NCBI GenBank assembly: GCA_029262055.1
Contig: JAJDAD010000020.1
Span: 20,586-84,585 of the forward strand
Direction of reading: 5' to 3'
Length of the DNA stretch: 64,000 nt
From: Candidatus Zhuqueibacterota bacterium
Lineage (GTDB): Bacteria > Zhuqueibacterota > Zhuqueibacteria > Oceanimicrobiales > Oceanimicrobiaceae
In this document: in pieces, positions 62,078 to 64,000 of the stretch
How the letters are laid out: each line of letters begins with the position of its first letter
How positions within the stretch are numbered: the first letter of the stretch is position 1
Made by a program: the position numbers and the translations under genes
Notes under the pieces: model-generated
What the model saw: only the letters and a program-made list of their open reading frames with translations
What the model was told of the DNA's origin: nothing
The model's database searches: none

Positions 62078-63472
62078 GTGAGTAATCAGAAAAGAAAACA
62101 TATCTCCATAGTCCTGGAACTGTCAGCATTCAGTGAATTTGCCGAAAACCAAACTGGATTACCTGAAAACAGGAATCAGCAGGACATCGTTGAAGAGTTC
62201 ATCAGAGGACGATATGGCGTTAGTAACGGCGCATTAGGTATTGTAGTACGCGACGACAAGGTCAAGCTCACATGGCATCATCCTGAGACCGAACCCAAGG
62301 CTGAGGAGTCGCATCAGCGCGCCCTGGCGTTGGCGAAGCAGAAAGAGTATGGCAGTGCCATAGGTCTCTGGGTCAAAGCTATCGTTGTAAATCCGAATGA
62401 TCCGGATTATTATTTCAATCTTGGCATCGCTTTCTTCGAACAGAAGAACTACAAAGAGTCGATAGAGAACCTCACGAAGGCCTTGACGCTCTGTCCGATT
62501 TATTATAAGGCGCAACTCATCTTGGGCACTGCTTATCTCAAGATTAGAAAGTTTGACAAGGCTGAGGAGCACTTAAAAGAAAGCATCATTTATTATCCCA
62601 GGCATCCATTATCATTTTTAAATTTGGGGGCTGTTTACAGTATCCAGAAGAGATATCAGGATGCCATCAAGATGTTTTCGAAGGCCATCGAGTTCTCACC
62701 TCGTGAGGTAAGGGCTCATTTTGGACTGGCGAAAATACACGCATTACTTGGCGATAAAGAGGCGGCCACGGAGTATTATCAGCAGGTAATAAATCTAAAT
62801 ACGAATGCTCATCTTGCAGTACACGCAAAACGTGCTTTGGTGTCATTGACACCGAGCGTGCCAGAGCCCGATGTCATTATTCAGGGTGAAGAAGCAGTTC
62901 TTCCGAAACAAAAAGTTGAACAGTACTACCAGGAGGGTTATCGCTGTTATCTTTTTGGCGATTACGTTCGTGCTGCGCAAATGCACAAACAATATCTGCA
63001 ACACAAACGTCGGGATGACTTTGTCTGGTTTTCACTGGGCGAAGCCTGTTTGCGTGCAGGAAACGTTAAAGAGGCAATACCAGCTTTTCGGGAAGCAATC
63101 AAACTAAACCCAACGAAGGCGCTTTACTTCAAAGAGTTGGGGATAGCCTACAACTATCTCAGGATGAATGGTGAGACAATAGAGTGTTTTCAAGCGGCGG
63201 AAAAGCTGGGCAAGACAGACAGTATTTCCAGTACGATTTGGGGGAAAGTACTAATAGAAGAAGGCCGCTACGAAGAAGCCAAACAGCGGCTTGAATCAGC
63301 GCTGCAAATGAACAGCAACAACCTGTTGGCAAAATACAACCTTGCAATCACTTTGTTGAAGAGTAGCCAACCGGACGCCGCCAGTGATATGCTGTATGAA
63401 ATAGCGCGGGCGCCACTGAAGAGTCCCATAAAGATGGAGGCCGAGTCTCTCATTAGCAGGTTGGCGCAGTAG
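62078..63472 (+). CDS. TPR-repeat protein
   Basis: 464 residues, GTG start. The first about 70 residues are a non-TPR part (HISIVLELSAFSEFAENQTG). Then two groups of TPRs: residues about 75-255 (YYFNLGIAFFEQKNYKESIE, PLSFLNLGAVYSIQKRYQDA) and about 280-460 (FVWFSLGEACLRAGNVKEAI, NNLLAKYNLAITLLKSSQPD). No signal peptide, so a cytoplasmic protein-protein adaptor is likely. It follows the csrA block by 136 bp. The partner is unknown. Confidence 0.88.
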   Translation: MSNQKRKHISIVLELSAFSEFAENQTGLPENRNQQDIVEEFIRGRYGVSNGALGIVVRDDKVKLTWHHPETEPKAEESHQRALALAKQKEYGSAIGLWVKAIVVNPNDPDYYFNLGIAFFEQKNYKESIENLTKALTLCPIYYKAQLILGTAYLKIRKFDKAEEHLKESIIYYPRHPLSFLNLGAVYSIQKRYQDAIKMFSKAIEFSPREVRAHFGLAKIHALLGDKEAATEYYQQVINLNTNAHLAVHAKRALVSLTPSVPEPDVIIQGEEAVLPKQKVEQYYQEGYRCYLFGDYVRAAQMHKQYLQHKRRDDFVWFSLGEACLRAGNVKEAIPAFREAIKLNPTKALYFKELGIAYNYLRMNGETIECFQAAEKLGKTDSISSTIWGKVLIEEGRYEEAKQRLESALQMNSNNLLAKYNLAITLLKSSQPDAASDMLYEIARAPLKSPIKMEAESLISRLAQ

Positions 63473-63576
63473 GGAATTGATAGGATAGGGTCTTCTGAAA
63501 AACTCACAGTGAAACATGCTCCTGTTATGATGCTCACTGTTTTTGTGTTTGTTTGATTTGCGTTTTCTTTGTTCTT

Positions 63577-64000
63577 TTACAATTTTTGCCCTGCGAGTGT
63601 GATAGTTCTGCTCAAGAGCGCCATTTGAATCCAGGCTTTCTCGGTTTTGTCCGTTCTTGCGCGCACTCTTCCCAGGTCATAATGTGATTTGCTGTTTCCA
63701 ATGGCACCCTCAATGCGGTTTCTCTCTTTGAGTTTTTGTCGGCGCCATCGTGTTTGATTATCTGCGGCAGCACCTTTCTTCGGGCGCCCTAGCGGCTTGA
63801 AAGTGTAGCGAATGCCGAGCTCATCGAGATACTGCCGGTTCTCCCTTGTTCCGTAGATAGCATCAGCCAGAACATATCTGGGATATTTACCAAAGCGCTC
63901 GAAGAAGGCTTCGACACTTTCTTTCAATCTGATGCCCTCGTTGAAATTGTCAAAGCTAATGTGATCGGCAAAGAGAAACTTGCCAACCAGAGACAAGTTG
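63577..64000 (-). CDS. IS5-type transposase, C-terminal part, cut by window edge
   Basis: The minus frame is open to the right edge and ends at 63577, giving about 141 residues of the DDE domain's C-terminal half. YVLADAIYGTRENRQYLDEL holds an expected catalytic Asp region, and KERNRIEGAIGNSKSHYDLG holds the Glu of the DDE triad. The family is the IS5/IS1182-like group. The inverted repeat at the element's end should lie in 63473-63576, but I cannot define it without the other end. Intact in what is visible. Confidence 0.85.
   Translation of the reverse strand, partial: NLSLVGKFLFADHISFDNFNEGIRLKESVEAFFERFGKYPRYVLADAIYGTRENRQYLDELGIRYTFKPLGRPKKGAAADNQTRWRRQKLKERNRIEGAIGNSKSHYDLGRVRARTDKTEKAWIQMALLSRTITLAGQKL

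Noticed and set aside
63473..63576. Terminal inverted repeat of the IS element
   Set aside because: Only one end is in the window, so no repeat can be matched.
1..64000. tRNA, rRNA genes and CRISPR arrays
   Set aside because: I looked through the intergenic stretches for cloverleaf arms, conserved rRNA segments and regularly spaced repeats and saw none.

Overview
The window reads as a chromosomal segment of a Gram-negative-type bacterium with about 50% GC, probably from an uncultured-type lineage of the FCB superphylum (KSB1/Calditrichota-like). That placement is an inference. It rests on lipoprotein signal peptides, long TPR and NHL-repeat exported proteins, a methylmalonyl-CoA epimerase, the rsmB-PASTA gene pair, csrA and sigma-54 control. 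The best housekeeping promoters I can see have the form TTGACA/T-N17-TATnTT (in front of the his leader, the molybdoenzyme gene, the CPBP gene and the cold-shock gene). This argues against Bacteroidetes proper, whose promoters look different. No tRNA, rRNA or CRISPR array was found.

Layout. 0-3.1 kb: an amino-sugar/cell-wall locus with a NamZ-type muramidase running off the left edge, an AraC regulator, and a divergent NagX/DUF5009 membrane acetyltransferase-like gene. 3.2-9.7 kb: a compact histidine operon hisGDCBHAFI, preceded by a promoter, a His-rich leader peptide and a complete attenuator. hisE and a histidinol-phosphatase are not in it. 9.8-14.1 kb: one gene encoding a molybdopterin oxidoreductase fused to a full NifS/IscS-type cysteine desulfurase, the most unusual gene here, followed by a small unknown gene. 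14.1-18.3 kb: on the minus strand, an M1 peptidase with HEAT-like repeats and a B12-binding radical SAM protein. 19.2-23.1 kb: two class V PLP enzymes flanking a DUF302 protein, then a HAD hydrolase. 23.2-27.5 kb: a PHP-domain lipoprotein, TrhO, a pteridine-reductase-like SDR, a thiamine-binding protein and a CPBP membrane protease.

27.5-56.9 kb is mostly plus-strand housekeeping: mltG, a UvrD/PcrA helicase, a giant TPR protein, a sigma/anti-sigma pair, nadC, mce, uvrC, an NHL protein, purL, hutH, hisS, radA, tgt, yajC, def, fmt, rsmB, a PASTA protein, a cold-shock protein, a Xer recombinase and birA. Many genes are coupled by ATGA overlaps or short gaps.

57.1-61.9 kb is a motility-type regulatory block: an NtrC-family activator with GAFTGA, a sigma-54 promoter with a dyad upstream of it, a FliA-like sigma factor, a GAF protein, a receiver-PAS-phosphotransfer protein without an ATPase domain, a short FlgA-like protein and csrA. 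The window ends with a TPR protein and the 3' part of an IS5-type transposase gene at the right edge.
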